The position numbers and the translations under genes are program-made. The notes beneath the pieces are model-generated. The model searched no databases and was not told the DNA's origin. It worked only from the letters and a program-made list of their open reading frames with translations. Shown in pieces: positions 45,278-53,787 of a stretch of DNA of 64,000 nucleotides. Location: positions 1-64,000 of the forward strand of contig CANMVS010000023.1 in assembly GCA_947501445.1 (NCBI GenBank), written 5' to 3'. Numbering within the stretch: position 1 is the first letter of the stretch; each line of letters starts with the position of its first letter. The DNA comes from an uncultured Rhizobiaceae group bacterium (lineage in GTDB: Bacteria > Pseudomonadota > Alphaproteobacteria > Rhizobiales > Rhizobiaceae).

Positions 45278-45775
45278 TTATCCGGATTTTCTTTCATACT
45301 GGCTGATGCGGTTTTGAAACTGGCGTTGTTCCCATTTTGCGCCGAATATGTGGAACATACCAAACAGTAAAATTGCATGAAACCCGATGGCCAGTGCCCA
45401 GGGGACGATGACCCACATAATCCAGATATCATCCGGTGTGACCTGAATATTAAAAACATAAAGGCATGGAACGATGACCACAAAGGCAATCCAGTTCATG
45501 TGAAAGCCTTTCAGATTTTGAACATAGTCAATTGCATCACGTTCCTGTTGTGCGGTTATCGGTGATTGTTCGGCTGCGCTTTCGGTCATGATCTTCTCCT
45601 GAACCAAATCAGAAACACTGGTTTCAAATACAGCCGCGAGACATTTCAGTGATTCCAGACTGGCGGTTTTTCCGCCTTCGATGCGTTGGATTGTGCGCAC
45701 GCTCAAGCCTGTATGCTCGGCAAGCTGCTCCTGCGACCACCCGCGATCAACTCTGAGTTTTTGAATGGACATCAT
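45278..45775 (-). CDS. Membrane-anchored HTH regulator with 2TM domain
   Basis: A 165-residue protein with an N-terminal Xre-type helix-turn-helix (QKLRVDRGWSQEQLAEHTG, LSVRTIQRIEGGK; about residues 5-58) and two hydrophobic segments near the C-terminus (about 92-115 and 125-150), matching the 2TM domain found after HTH_3 domains in some bacteria. It could be a DNA-binding protein held at the inner membrane. The ATG at 45775 follows GAAGG by 5 bases; a GTG at 45781 is in frame. It lies downstream of, and in the same orientation as, the export operon. Confidence 0.82.
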   Translation of the reverse strand: MMSIQKLRVDRGWSQEQLAEHTGLSVRTIQRIEGGKTASLESLKCLAAVFETSVSDLVQEKIMTESAAEQSPITAQQERDAIDYVQNLKGFHMNWIAFVVIVPCLYVFNIQVTPDDIWIMWVIVPWALAIGFHAILLFGMFHIFGAKWEQRQFQNRISQYERKSG

Positions 45776-46059
45776 CGTCACCTTCGCTCTGCTGTACGCA
45801 ACACATGGCTTTTCTGGCCGGATATGAACACGTCATATACCTGACACAGCACGACACGAGCCTGACAGTTGATCATTTCATCTGCGGTTAATCACGTGGC
45901 TGCCGGTTCGCCAATTTTATGCCATTTGTTGCAAACTTGGAAGTGAGGCCAGCAGCGCGTGCTGCACCGTTCCGGTTGTTGAACCCGACGGCGACACGGT
46001 TGTGCTGTTGATTGTGGATGCTTGTGGTTCCTGCCGCACCCGGGGTTTGGCACAGCCGG
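45776..46059. other. Intergenic stretch without a recognisable gene
   Basis: Between the HTH-2TM gene and the end of the NodT-type gene. A short minus-strand frame is open but shows no family resemblance. Confidence 0.3.
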
Positions 46060-47640
46060 TTATTGCGTCGGTGTCGCGGGTTTTTCCAGCAGCTTGCCCC
46101 AATTGGTGCGATCTTCCATCTGGGTGCGGGTCTTGTTGTTGATAAATCCCTGGACATTGGGCGGGATCCAGCCACCGGCAAGCCCTTTATAAACAGCAAT
46201 CAGATTGGTCAATACATCGGCACGCGCTGCCAGAAGACGTGTTTGAGAATCGAGCAGGGAATTTTGTGCATCCAGAACACGGTCGTAACTGGCTGTGCCG
46301 TCCCGGTACTGGTTCAAAACCTCCGCTTCAGCCTGTTTGGACGCCGCGACACTGCGCCTGAGATACACCGTCTGCTGTTTGGACTTCAAAAAGGCGACCA
46401 GTGCTGTTTCAACTTCTGAATAGGCTGTGAGCACGGTGTTTTTGTACTGTAGCAGCGTTTGCTGAAACTCGGCATCCTGCACGCGAACATTGTTTCGGAT
46501 GCGCCCATAGTTGAGGAAATTCCAGGAGAAGGAAGGATTGATAAAACCTTCAAAACTGCGGCTGTTGAAGAGGCCGGAAAAGTCACTTGATTTAACACCA
46601 ATGGCACCGCTGATCGTAAAGGCGGGGTAGAGATCAGCCTTGGCGACACCAATTTGCGCTGACTGGGCGGCGGCAAGATATTCAGCGGCGCGAACATCCG
46701 GGCGTCTGCGCAACATGTCAGCTGGTACGCCAACGGCAACTGTCGATGGAATGCGCGGCAATCGACGATATTTTTTCAATCGCTTTGCGACACCGCCGGG
46801 TGTCTCACCCAGCAGAACACTCATGGCGTTCATGGCTTGAGCAAGATCGGCCTCATAGCCGGGGATCACAGCCAGCGTATTATTATAGGACGCGGTTGCT
46901 TCATCAACATCAAGTTTTGTTGTGGTGCCACCCTCGAGTTTGATGTTCGCCAGGTCCAGACTTTTTTTCTGAAGTGCAATACTTTGCCATGTTATGCCGA
47001 TCAGACCCTGAATTTCTCGTATCGAAACATAGGTGGCTGCGATGTCACCGGTCAGGGTCACAAGCGCATCGTCATAGCTGGCAATCTGATAAAGCAGATT
47101 GGCCTGTGCAGATTGTACATCGCGTCTTATTTTGCCCCAAAGGTCAATTTCCCAGCCGGCATCAAACCCTGCGCCATAGCGGGTAAAATTCGGATCAATG
47201 GGGACAAATTTTCTGATCTCGCGAATGAGCGGTTCGTTTTTGCTCAGGCTCAGGCGTCGCACGCTGGTGCTGGCCTGCTGTTGTTGGGGGAAGAGTTCAC
47301 CTTCGGCTACACCCAGTTGCGCGCGCGCCTGGTAGACCCGAACGCCGGCTGCCTCCAACAGCAGGTTCTGCTGATATGCCTCTTCAACAAGCGCGGTTAA
47401 CGTAGGGTCCTTGAAGAGTGTCCACCAGTCTGCAACAGCTTCACTGCGGGTGGTAAAGCCGGATTTTTTGTCTATGTTCAGGCCTGCGCCCTTGCTCCAG
47501 CTGCCAAGATAGGGTGCCTCCGGGCGTTCGAAATCGGGGCCGACCATACAGCCGGTCAAAACCAGTCCCAATGCTGCAACAAAGGCTATGCGCGCCGGGC
47601 GCGCAGATTGAACATGGTACGCTTTACACAAACTCATCAT
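46060..47640 (-). CDS. Efflux outer-membrane lipoprotein, NodT/TolC family
   Basis: A 526-residue outer-membrane channel of a tripartite export system. The signal peptide ends with the lipobox LTGC, followed by MVGPDFERPEAP, the NodT-family N-terminus. Two repeats of the outer-membrane efflux protein domain follow, with ADWWTLFKDPTLTALVEEAY, GWEIDLWGKIRRDVQSA and LRRRPDVRAAEYLAAAQSAQIGVAKADLYPA. The ATG at 47640 overlaps the stop of the HlyD gene (TGATG). It is the last gene of a three-gene operon with a DUF3302 protein and a HlyD adaptor. Confidence 0.93.
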   Translation of the reverse strand: MMSLCKAYHVQSARPARIAFVAALGLVLTGCMVGPDFERPEAPYLGSWSKGAGLNIDKKSGFTTRSEAVADWWTLFKDPTLTALVEEAYQQNLLLEAAGVRVYQARAQLGVAEGELFPQQQQASTSVRRLSLSKNEPLIREIRKFVPIDPNFTRYGAGFDAGWEIDLWGKIRRDVQSAQANLLYQIASYDDALVTLTGDIAATYVSIREIQGLIGITWQSIALQKKSLDLANIKLEGGTTTKLDVDEATASYNNTLAVIPGYEADLAQAMNAMSVLLGETPGGVAKRLKKYRRLPRIPSTVAVGVPADMLRRRPDVRAAEYLAAAQSAQIGVAKADLYPAFTISGAIGVKSSDFSGLFNSRSFEGFINPSFSWNFLNYGRIRNNVRVQDAEFQQTLLQYKNTVLTAYSEVETALVAFLKSKQQTVYLRRSVAASKQAEAEVLNQYRDGTASYDRVLDAQNSLLDSQTRLLAARADVLTNLIAVYKGLAGGWIPPNVQGFINNKTRTQMEDRTNWGKLLEKPATPTQ

Positions 47641-48788
47641 CACAGAAAATCCAGTGGGAAGAGGAAGTTGGCCCAACTGTAGAGCCGCATATTGATGCGC
47701 CGAAGTGGTGCAAAATCCTTGCCGCCGCCGGTATAAATTGCGACGGCTCCGTGTGCACCGGCGGGCAAACGTTTCAACGCCGGATCATCAATGCTGATCT
47801 GCACTGCAATACGCCCCTGTAGCTTGGGAAACCGAAATATCGGAACACTGCCGCTGGGCTTGATCTGGCCCATGCCGGTTCCCCACCATACCGTATCGAC
47901 TTTCGCTTTGAAAATCTGTCCGGGGTATATGTCAAGCGCCACTTCGGCTTCCTGACCGGGTTCAACGAATTTGAGGTGTTCCTGATAAAAGCTGGCCAGA
48001 ACATAGGGATTGTCATCGGCAATGAGGACTGCCAGGGCACCAATGCGCCTGTCACCGACAACCAGACCGGGCCGGGCCTGCTGGTTGACGATCATCCCGT
48101 CTTCTGGTGCCCGCAGCGTTGTCTGTTCGAGGTAATACTGCGCCTTTTTCAATTGAGCTTCGGCACTCACAACCTGTGCATTGACCCCGTCAATCTTGGC
48201 ATCTCTGGCGAGTTTGGCCTTTTGGATATTGGCCTCTGCCTCGGCCACCTGTGCTTTTGCCGCGCCCAACTGAGCGTTCCATTGGTCGAGTGTTTCCTGA
48301 CGCGCGCCGCCTTTTGGCACCAGATCAGTAAAACGATCAACCTGTTCCTGGGCATAGGTCTGATTGGCCGTTGCCTCGGCCAGGGCGTCTGTTGCCAGAT
48401 CAACATCGGCGTCCAGAATGAGGGCATTCTGTTTGGCTTCGACAAGGTTGGCCGTGTCTTCGGTCACTTTCAGCGCGTAGAGGGTCGTGTCGAACTGATA
48501 GAGAATATCGCCAGCCTTGACCGGCTGATTGCCCTCGACGAGGACTTCCGTCAGCAGCGTTGGCTGCGGCAAACGGGGAATGAGCTGAATTGTCGGGCGA
48601 ATGACGTGCGCATCAATGGTGAAAGGCTGGTAAAATCGCAACGCCACGATAAAGATCAGCAGCATATGGACGCCAACCCAAAAGCCCACAACACCCCAGA
48701 CAATATTGAATTTCAACAGCCTGAAACGGAAGAAAACGAGCCAGACAAAGACAACATAGATTCCAACGAGACCAAGGGCGATTAGCAT
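47640..48788 (-). CDS. HlyD-family membrane fusion protein, YiaV-like
   Basis: A 382-residue periplasmic adaptor with two N-terminal membrane segments (about residues 2-20 and 30-50), then a biotinyl-lipoyl-like domain (VEGNQPVKAGDILYQFDTT), a long alpha-helical coiled coil (about 110-215) and the second half-lipoyl domain and beta barrel (TTLRAPEDGMIVNQQARPG). The two-segment N-terminus and the DUF3302 partner match E. coli YiaV/YiaW. It links an inner-membrane component to the NodT-type channel encoded next. Confidence 0.9.
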   Translation of the reverse strand: MLIALGLVGIYVVFVWLVFFRFRLLKFNIVWGVVGFWVGVHMLLIFIVALRFYQPFTIDAHVIRPTIQLIPRLPQPTLLTEVLVEGNQPVKAGDILYQFDTTLYALKVTEDTANLVEAKQNALILDADVDLATDALAEATANQTYAQEQVDRFTDLVPKGGARQETLDQWNAQLGAAKAQVAEAEANIQKAKLARDAKIDGVNAQVVSAEAQLKKAQYYLEQTTLRAPEDGMIVNQQARPGLVVGDRRIGALAVLIADDNPYVLASFYQEHLKFVEPGQEAEVALDIYPGQIFKAKVDTVWWGTGMGQIKPSGSVPIFRFPKLQGRIAVQISIDDPALKRLPAGAHGAVAIYTGGGKDFAPLRRINMRLYSWANFLFPLDFL

Positions 48789-48800
48789 ATTGTTACTCCA

Positions 48801-49220
48801 CTACGCCGATTGATCGGGTTTTTGCCTGGGTTCACCCGTCTGGTCTGTCGTGTCTGCGTCTTGTTGATCTGATGCGGTATGTTGCGTCGGTGCGTTGTCG
48901 GAAGGAGGCGCGGTCTTGTTCATAATGGACACTTTCTCCACCTCTGCCCCTACGCCATCCTTTGGCATGCTGCGAATATCCACCGTCATGGAATCGTGTA
49001 TGGCCCAGATAATCGCATGAATCCATGGAAAGACCGTAAACAGGCCAATCCAGCCAACAATCTTGACGGCTTCAGCGTGCGGGTGATTTCGCCTTTCGGC
49101 AATTTTTCCCGGCAGGCCGCCTATCTGGATCAATATGTAGAAAAACGCTATTATGGCGACGACCAGAAACGCAAATGTCCAGTAGTCATATTTTGTTAAA
49201 GACCAATCTATCAGATGCAT
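48801..49220 (-). CDS. DUF3302 inner-membrane protein, YiaW-like
   Basis: A 139-residue protein with two membrane segments (about 15-35 and 55-75), carrying the DUF3302 pattern YDYWTFAFLVVAIIAFFY, GLPGKIAERRNHPHAEAVK and GWIGLFTVFPW. E. coli YiaW belongs to this family and sits next to the HlyD protein YiaV. The C-terminal tail (about 105-139) is hydrophilic and rich in Asp, Gln and Thr. The ATG at 49220 begins the conserved region; the frame is open 19 codons further. First gene of the export operon. Confidence 0.85.
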   Translation of the reverse strand: MHLIDWSLTKYDYWTFAFLVVAIIAFFYILIQIGGLPGKIAERRNHPHAEAVKIVGWIGLFTVFPWIHAIIWAIHDSMTVDIRSMPKDGVGAEVEKVSIMNKTAPPSDNAPTQHTASDQQDADTTDQTGEPRQKPDQSA

Positions 49221-49293
49221 GGTCCGTCCCCAAACACGGTGGTGCGTTGTCGCCCGGTTAAAATAGCCAATCGTCAACTACATTATGACATCA

Positions 49294-50196
49294 TTACTCA
49301 TTTGCAACGTGTTGTTCCTGTTTTAACGGCAGTGCCTTTATATTTTGATAAAGAAAATCCATTGCCCGACGTATGCGAAGACTGGTCTTTAACTCCTGAT
49401 GCGATGCCAGCCATATCGGCAGTGCCGGAATCTCCACGTCATGCAAAATGCGGCGGATACCAGGCTGCCCCGCCGCCAGAAAATGGGCGGCAAAACCAAT
49501 ACCTGCTCCTGCCTTGACCAGCTCCCAATAGGCAACCTGATCATCCGTGCGAATGGCGAACTGGTCGCGAAGGGCGGTGATGCCCAGGTTTCGCATGCCG
49601 TCTATGATCAGATTGGAGCGGTCCATGCCAACCAGACGGTGGCGCATGAACTCCTGTGTCGTTTGCGGTGTGCCAAAACGACGAAGATAATCCTCATGCG
49701 CGTAGGTTCCCATGCCCAACTCGTTGGTTTTACGGGCAATTACGTCATTTTGAACCGGCCTGAACATGCGCACCGCAATGTCGGCATCGCGGCTAAGCAG
49801 GTTTTCAACCATATTGCTTGGAACAAGCTCAATTTGTATCTCCGGTTCAGCATTTGCCAATCGTGCCAGCACCGGCGGTAGAATATAGGTGGAAACAATC
49901 TCGCTGGCCGTTATGCGTACCGTGCCGCTCAATGCCTGGACGTTGCCTGCTGCCTTGAGTGAAAACCGGTCGGCCTCAGCCTGCATCGCCCGCGCCTCAT
50001 CAACAAGTGACAGACCCGGCTCGGTCAGGGTCATGCCCCGGCGGCCACGGGCAAATAAAACCACGCCGATATCACGCTCAAGCGCATCGATATGACGACC
50101 CAGAGTTGGTTGACTGATGCCCAGATGGGCAGCCGCTGCTGCAAGTGTGCCATTTTCTGCGACGGCTAAAAAACTTCTGACCAGATTCCAGTCCAT
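49294..50196 (-). CDS. LysR-family transcriptional regulator
   Basis: A 300-residue regulator with the N-terminal winged helix MDWNLVRSFLAVAENGTLAAAAAHLGISQPTLGR (split here: recognition helix GISQPTLGRHIDALERD) and a LysR substrate-binding domain including VSTYILPPVLARLANAEP. It lies upstream of the export operon on the same strand and divergent from the NmrA-like gene at 50313. Either could be its target; the divergent position favours the NmrA-like gene. Confidence 0.93.
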   Translation of the reverse strand: MDWNLVRSFLAVAENGTLAAAAAHLGISQPTLGRHIDALERDIGVVLFARGRRGMTLTEPGLSLVDEARAMQAEADRFSLKAAGNVQALSGTVRITASEIVSTYILPPVLARLANAEPEIQIELVPSNMVENLLSRDADIAVRMFRPVQNDVIARKTNELGMGTYAHEDYLRRFGTPQTTQEFMRHRLVGMDRSNLIIDGMRNLGITALRDQFAIRTDDQVAYWELVKAGAGIGFAAHFLAAGQPGIRRILHDVEIPALPIWLASHQELKTSLRIRRAMDFLYQNIKALPLKQEQHVANE

Positions 50197-50312
50197 CGCA
50201 ATTCAATTCATTTATGAATAATTAACATGCATATATATGGATTTAACATACGAATATGAAGCGATATTGTCCAGCGTGACCGACAGAAATTTTGAATACA
50301 GGAGACAGCACA

Positions 50313-51287
50313 ATGAGCACGATTGCAGTATTGGGTGCCAATGGCCGACTTTCAAACATGGTTGCACGGAAATTTTTGACCGCCGGCCATCAGGTCATTG
50401 CCATAACCCGCACGGGCACAGCAAAAGGGTTTGGTAAGGAGGTCGAGCAACGCGCAGCCGATGCCATGGATCGTGATGGGTTGATCAGGGCAACGCGGGG
50501 TGCAGATATCATCTTCAATGGCCTTAACCCGGCCTATACGGACTGGAAAAAATACGTGATGCCGCTGGGCGAAAATGTCATGGCCGCTGCCAGCTACCAT
50601 GGTGCCCTTCATCTGTTTCCCGGTAATATTTACAATTACGGTCACGCAATTGCCGCACATGTGGATGACGACGCTCCAATGGTGGCAACGACCCGCAAGG
50701 GGGCCATGCGTAACCAGCTTGAAAACCTCTTCCAGGAGCAGGCAGACCAAAACAAAGTACAGACCATCATTCTGCGTGCCGGTGATTTTTATGGTGGGAC
50801 ACTGACAGGCTCATGGTTCGATCTGGTTGTTGCGGCAAAGATAGCCAAGGGCACCTTTACCTACCCCGGTCCCATGACAGTGCCACACAGCTGGGCCTAT
50901 TTGCCGGATCTTGCTTCCAGTTTTGTCAAATTGGCCGCTCATGCCGGCGAACTCAATCCCATTGAGGCCTTTCTTTTCGCGGGCCATACTATGACGGGTG
51001 CACAGCTCAAGCGGCATTGTGAACAGGCAGCCGATGGTGCGCTGAAGCATGCAGGTGTGCCCTGGCCGCTTCTGCGTTTGGGCGGGCTTGTTGTCCCGAT
51101 GCTGCGGGAAATCAGCGAAATGGCCTATTTGTGGAAAACAGCGCATGAACTGGATGGGCAAAAGCTTCAGTGCCTTATCGGCGATGTACCAGGAACCGAT
51201 CCAAAATCAGCCGTTGCGCAGGCCTTGTCAGATTTATCTGTAGTCAGGCCGGCAGAACAGGCGCGCACGCTGCACCTGGCCGCCTGA
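50313..51287 (+). CDS. NmrA-like NAD(P)-binding oxidoreductase
   Basis: A 324-residue Rossmann-fold protein. The N-terminus STIAVLGANGRLSNMVAR has the GxxGxx nucleotide-binding motif, and the later segment GALHLFPGNIYNYGH has the YxxxK-less pattern of atypical SDRs. The middle includes ILRAGDFYGG typical of the epimerase-like group. Substrate unknown. CAGGAGA lies 8 bases before the ATG at 50313; a TTG at 50292 is in frame. Divergent from a LysR gene, which may regulate it. A strong terminator follows. Confidence 0.87.
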   Translation: MSTIAVLGANGRLSNMVARKFLTAGHQVIAITRTGTAKGFGKEVEQRAADAMDRDGLIRATRGADIIFNGLNPAYTDWKKYVMPLGENVMAAASYHGALHLFPGNIYNYGHAIAAHVDDDAPMVATTRKGAMRNQLENLFQEQADQNKVQTIILRAGDFYGGTLTGSWFDLVVAAKIAKGTFTYPGPMTVPHSWAYLPDLASSFVKLAAHAGELNPIEAFLFAGHTMTGAQLKRHCEQAADGALKHAGVPWPLLRLGGLVVPMLREISEMAYLWKTAHELDGQKLQCLIGDVPGTDPKSAVAQALSDLSVVRPAEQARTLHLAA

Positions 51288-51300
51288 GTATCTTCACATA

Positions 51301-51334
51301 TCCTGTCCGTCAGGTCAGACGGACAGGACATTTT
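51301..51334 (+). terminator. Rho-independent terminator after the NmrA-like gene
   Basis: A perfect 11-bp stem (TCCTGTCCGTC / GACGGACAGGA), 6-base loop, followed by CATTTT. It starts 13 bases after the stop of the NmrA-like gene. Confidence 0.82.
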
Positions 51335-51462
51335 GCGATCCGGTCCCATGGTGGATGGTCGTCTGCGGTAAATAAACCGCTGCCCCGAGTTGACAAGAAT
51401 GGTCAATTGTACCACCTCATCCCAAGAGCTGCTGAATTGCGCAATGGGCTCGAGAGGTCGGT

Positions 51463-52701
51463 ATGAGCACGTATCAATCACATGTATCCGCAAGACGTTC
51501 ATCTGTGGGTGTTGACGTGGGGGGCGTTATGGTTGGCGGAAACACGCCAATCGTTGTGCAGTCCATGACCAATACGGATACGGCAGACATCGATGCAACC
51601 GTGGCACAGTGTGCCGCGCTGTCCGAGGCGGGCTCTGAACTTGTCCGTATCACCGTTGATCGCAACGAGAGCGCTGCCGCCGTTCCAAAAATCCGCGAAC
51701 GTCTGGAGCGGCTTGGGCTGGATATCCCGCTCATTGGTGATTTCCATTATATTGGCCACAAGCTTCTGTCTGACCATCCGGCCTGCGCGCAGGCGCTGGC
51801 AAAATATCGCATAAATCCCGGCAACGTCGGCTTCAAGGACAAGAAGGACAAACAGTTTGCCCAGATAATCGAAATGGCCATCGAATATGACAAGCCCGTT
51901 CGCATCGGGGTGAACTGGGGTTCACTTGATCAGGTTCTTCTGACACGCCTGATGGATGAAAATCAGCAGGCCGGTGGCACACAGACCGCACAGGAAGTGA
52001 TGCAGGAAGCCATCGTGCAGTCTGCGCTGCTGTCAGCTGATCTGGCAGAGGAAATTGGCCTTGGGCGTGACAAAATCATTCTGTCGGCAAAAGTCAGTCA
52101 GGTGCAGGACCTCATTGCGGTCTATACGGCATTGGCACAGCGGTCCGATCACGCGCTCCATCTGGGATTGACCGAAGCGGGTATGGGCACAAAAGGCATT
52201 GTCGCCTCATCGGCAGCACTCAGCGTACTGATGCAGCAGGGCATTGGTGATACAATCCGCATATCATTGACGCCGGAACCTGGCGGAGACAGAACCCGGG
52301 AGGTTCAGGTTGCCCAGGAATTGCTGCAGGTGATGGGTTTTCGCCAATTTATTCCGATTGTTGCTGCCTGCCCGGGCTGCGGGCGCACCACATCAACGGT
52401 GTTTCAGGAACTGGCACAGAAAATTCAGGACGACATCAGGCGCAATATGCCTGTCTGGCGCGAAAAATATCCAGGTGTTGAGGCCCTTAATGTTGCCGTC
52501 ATGGGCTGCATCGTTAACGGGCCCGGCGAGTCAAAACATGCCGATATTGGCATATCATTGCCCGGCACCGGTGAAAGCCCCGCCGCGCCGGTATTTGTTG
52601 ACGGAGAGATGGTTAAAACGCTGCGTGGGGCCAATATTGCCGGTGAATTCGAAACCATGGTCGATACCTATATTGAAAACCGGTTCGGCCAGAACGTCTG
52701 A
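51463..52701 (+). CDS. ispG: 4-hydroxy-3-methylbut-2-enyl diphosphate synthase IspG
   Basis: Iron-sulfur enzyme of the MEP pathway that converts MEcPP to HMBPP, 412 residues. Visible family features are [14 protein letters not shown] at the start, RINPGNVG near residue 115, GVNWGSLD, and the three cysteines that hold the 4Fe-4S cluster in CPGCGR and [10 protein letters not shown]. Length fits the standard bacterial enzyme. Together with the ispA gene at 59730 it shows that this organism makes isoprenoids by the MEP route. Confidence 0.96.
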   Translation: MSTYQSHVSARRSSVGVDVGGVMVGGNTPIVVQSMTNTDTADIDATVAQCAALSEAGSELVRITVDRNESAAAVPKIRERLERLGLDIPLIGDFHYIGHKLLSDHPACAQALAKYRINPGNVGFKDKKDKQFAQIIEMAIEYDKPVRIGVNWGSLDQVLLTRLMDENQQAGGTQTAQEVMQEAIVQSALLSADLAEEIGLGRDKIILSAKVSQVQDLIAVYTALAQRSDHALHLGLTEAGMGTKGIVASSAALSVLMQQGIGDTIRISLTPEPGGDRTREVQVAQELLQVMGFRQFIPIVAACPGCGRTTSTVFQELAQKIQDDIRRNMPVWREKYPGVEALNVAVMGCIVNGPGESKHADIGISLPGTGESPAAPVFVDGEMVKTLRGANIAGEFETMVDTYIENRFGQNV

Positions 52702-52730
52702 ACCCATTGCCCTGACCATGGGGAGAGGCC

Positions 52731-53507
52731 ATGCCGATACCGATCGGTTATGCGGAGCAAATTCCCACGCCGCAGGCACAGCGATCGATTGAACGCTGCT
52801 GGTCCTATGTTGCGCCATCAGCTGGCGAGACGACTATCCTGCCCGATGGCCGATCTGATATCATTGTGCGGTTTCATCTGGACAAGGATGGCCGGGCCAT
52901 ATCACGTGTTCCTGTATTAACCGGTCCGGCGACCCGCCCCTATATAGTGCGATTTAAAAGTGGTGATGCCTGGATGGGTTTGCGGATGCGCCCGCAATAC
53001 GGCGTTGCCCTGTGGCGTGGTGCATGCACAGCAATCGAAAATGCCGTGTATCGGGGTGCGCAGGTGAAAGATCACCTGCCGGAGCTCTTTGGCATGCGCG
53101 GTGAACCGGTATCCCTGTCATGGATTGAAAGGGCGCTGACCACAATCGCAGACAGAATAAGCTGCGGGATCGAAACACAACTGGTGGATGATGCCCTGCG
53201 GCTGTGTCATCTCACAGGCGGGCGGGTCAGAATAAATGAACTCGCGGAGCAACTGCACTGCACAGACCGTCATCTGCAGCGTGTGTTCAGAACGAGCGTT
53301 GGCCTGGCACCCAAAGACTATGCCCGGATTGTGCAGTTTCACCGGGCATTGATTTTGATGATCAGGAGCGGACTGTCGGCAGCTGACAGCGCATTTGAAG
53401 CAGGCTATGCAGATCAATCTCACATGGTGCGCACTATTCAGACCTATGGCGGGTTTTCACCGTCACATATTCCGCAATCACTGTCGCTTCCGGGTATGCC
53501 GCTTTAG
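52731..53507 (+). CDS. AraC-family transcriptional regulator
   Basis: A 258-residue regulator. The N-terminal half (about 1-140) has the DUF6597-like sensor pattern with CWSYVAPSAG, ILPDGRSDIIV and GLRMRPQYG. The C-terminal half carries an AraC helix-turn-helix pair, RINELAEQLHCTDRHLQRVFRTSVGLAPKDY and AFEAGYADQSHMVRTIQTY (quoted in parts). It starts 29 bases after ispG. Target unknown. Confidence 0.88.
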   Translation: MPIPIGYAEQIPTPQAQRSIERCWSYVAPSAGETTILPDGRSDIIVRFHLDKDGRAISRVPVLTGPATRPYIVRFKSGDAWMGLRMRPQYGVALWRGACTAIENAVYRGAQVKDHLPELFGMRGEPVSLSWIERALTTIADRISCGIETQLVDDALRLCHLTGGRVRINELAEQLHCTDRHLQRVFRTSVGLAPKDYARIVQFHRALILMIRSGLSAADSAFEAGYADQSHMVRTIQTYGGFSPSHIPQSLSLPGMPL

Positions 53508-53516
53508 AATTGAATG

Positions 53517-53600
53517 AAACCGTTTCACGTTCAGTCAGAAACGGTACAACGGTATCGGCCTTTGATTTTGTTAATGCATTCAGGTTTTGCCGATTCCGTC
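53517..53600 (+). repeat. Dispersed tandem-hairpin repeat, copy 7 (forward, 3'-truncated)
   Basis: Begins ACCGTTTCACGTTCAGTC, continues with CCTTTGATTTTGTTAATGC and CAGGTTTTGCCGATTCCGTC, then breaks off before the second arm CAAAACCTG. It starts about 10 bases after the araC-type gene's stop codon; the CTAG end is not conserved. Confidence 0.75.
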
Positions 53601-53787
53601 ACGTGATCAAACATATTTTCCAGATCGCCCGGCATGCAGACCTGTGTATCTTTCTGGTAGCTGGCTGTCCGGTTGCCGGCTGTTTCCTGCATGAAACCTT
53701 CAACCGGGCCGGGGCTGTGCAGATTTACTTGCCCCTTTGTTCGTGGTACGTTTTCTTGATTGAGGCATCACTGAATTGGGGGGATTT

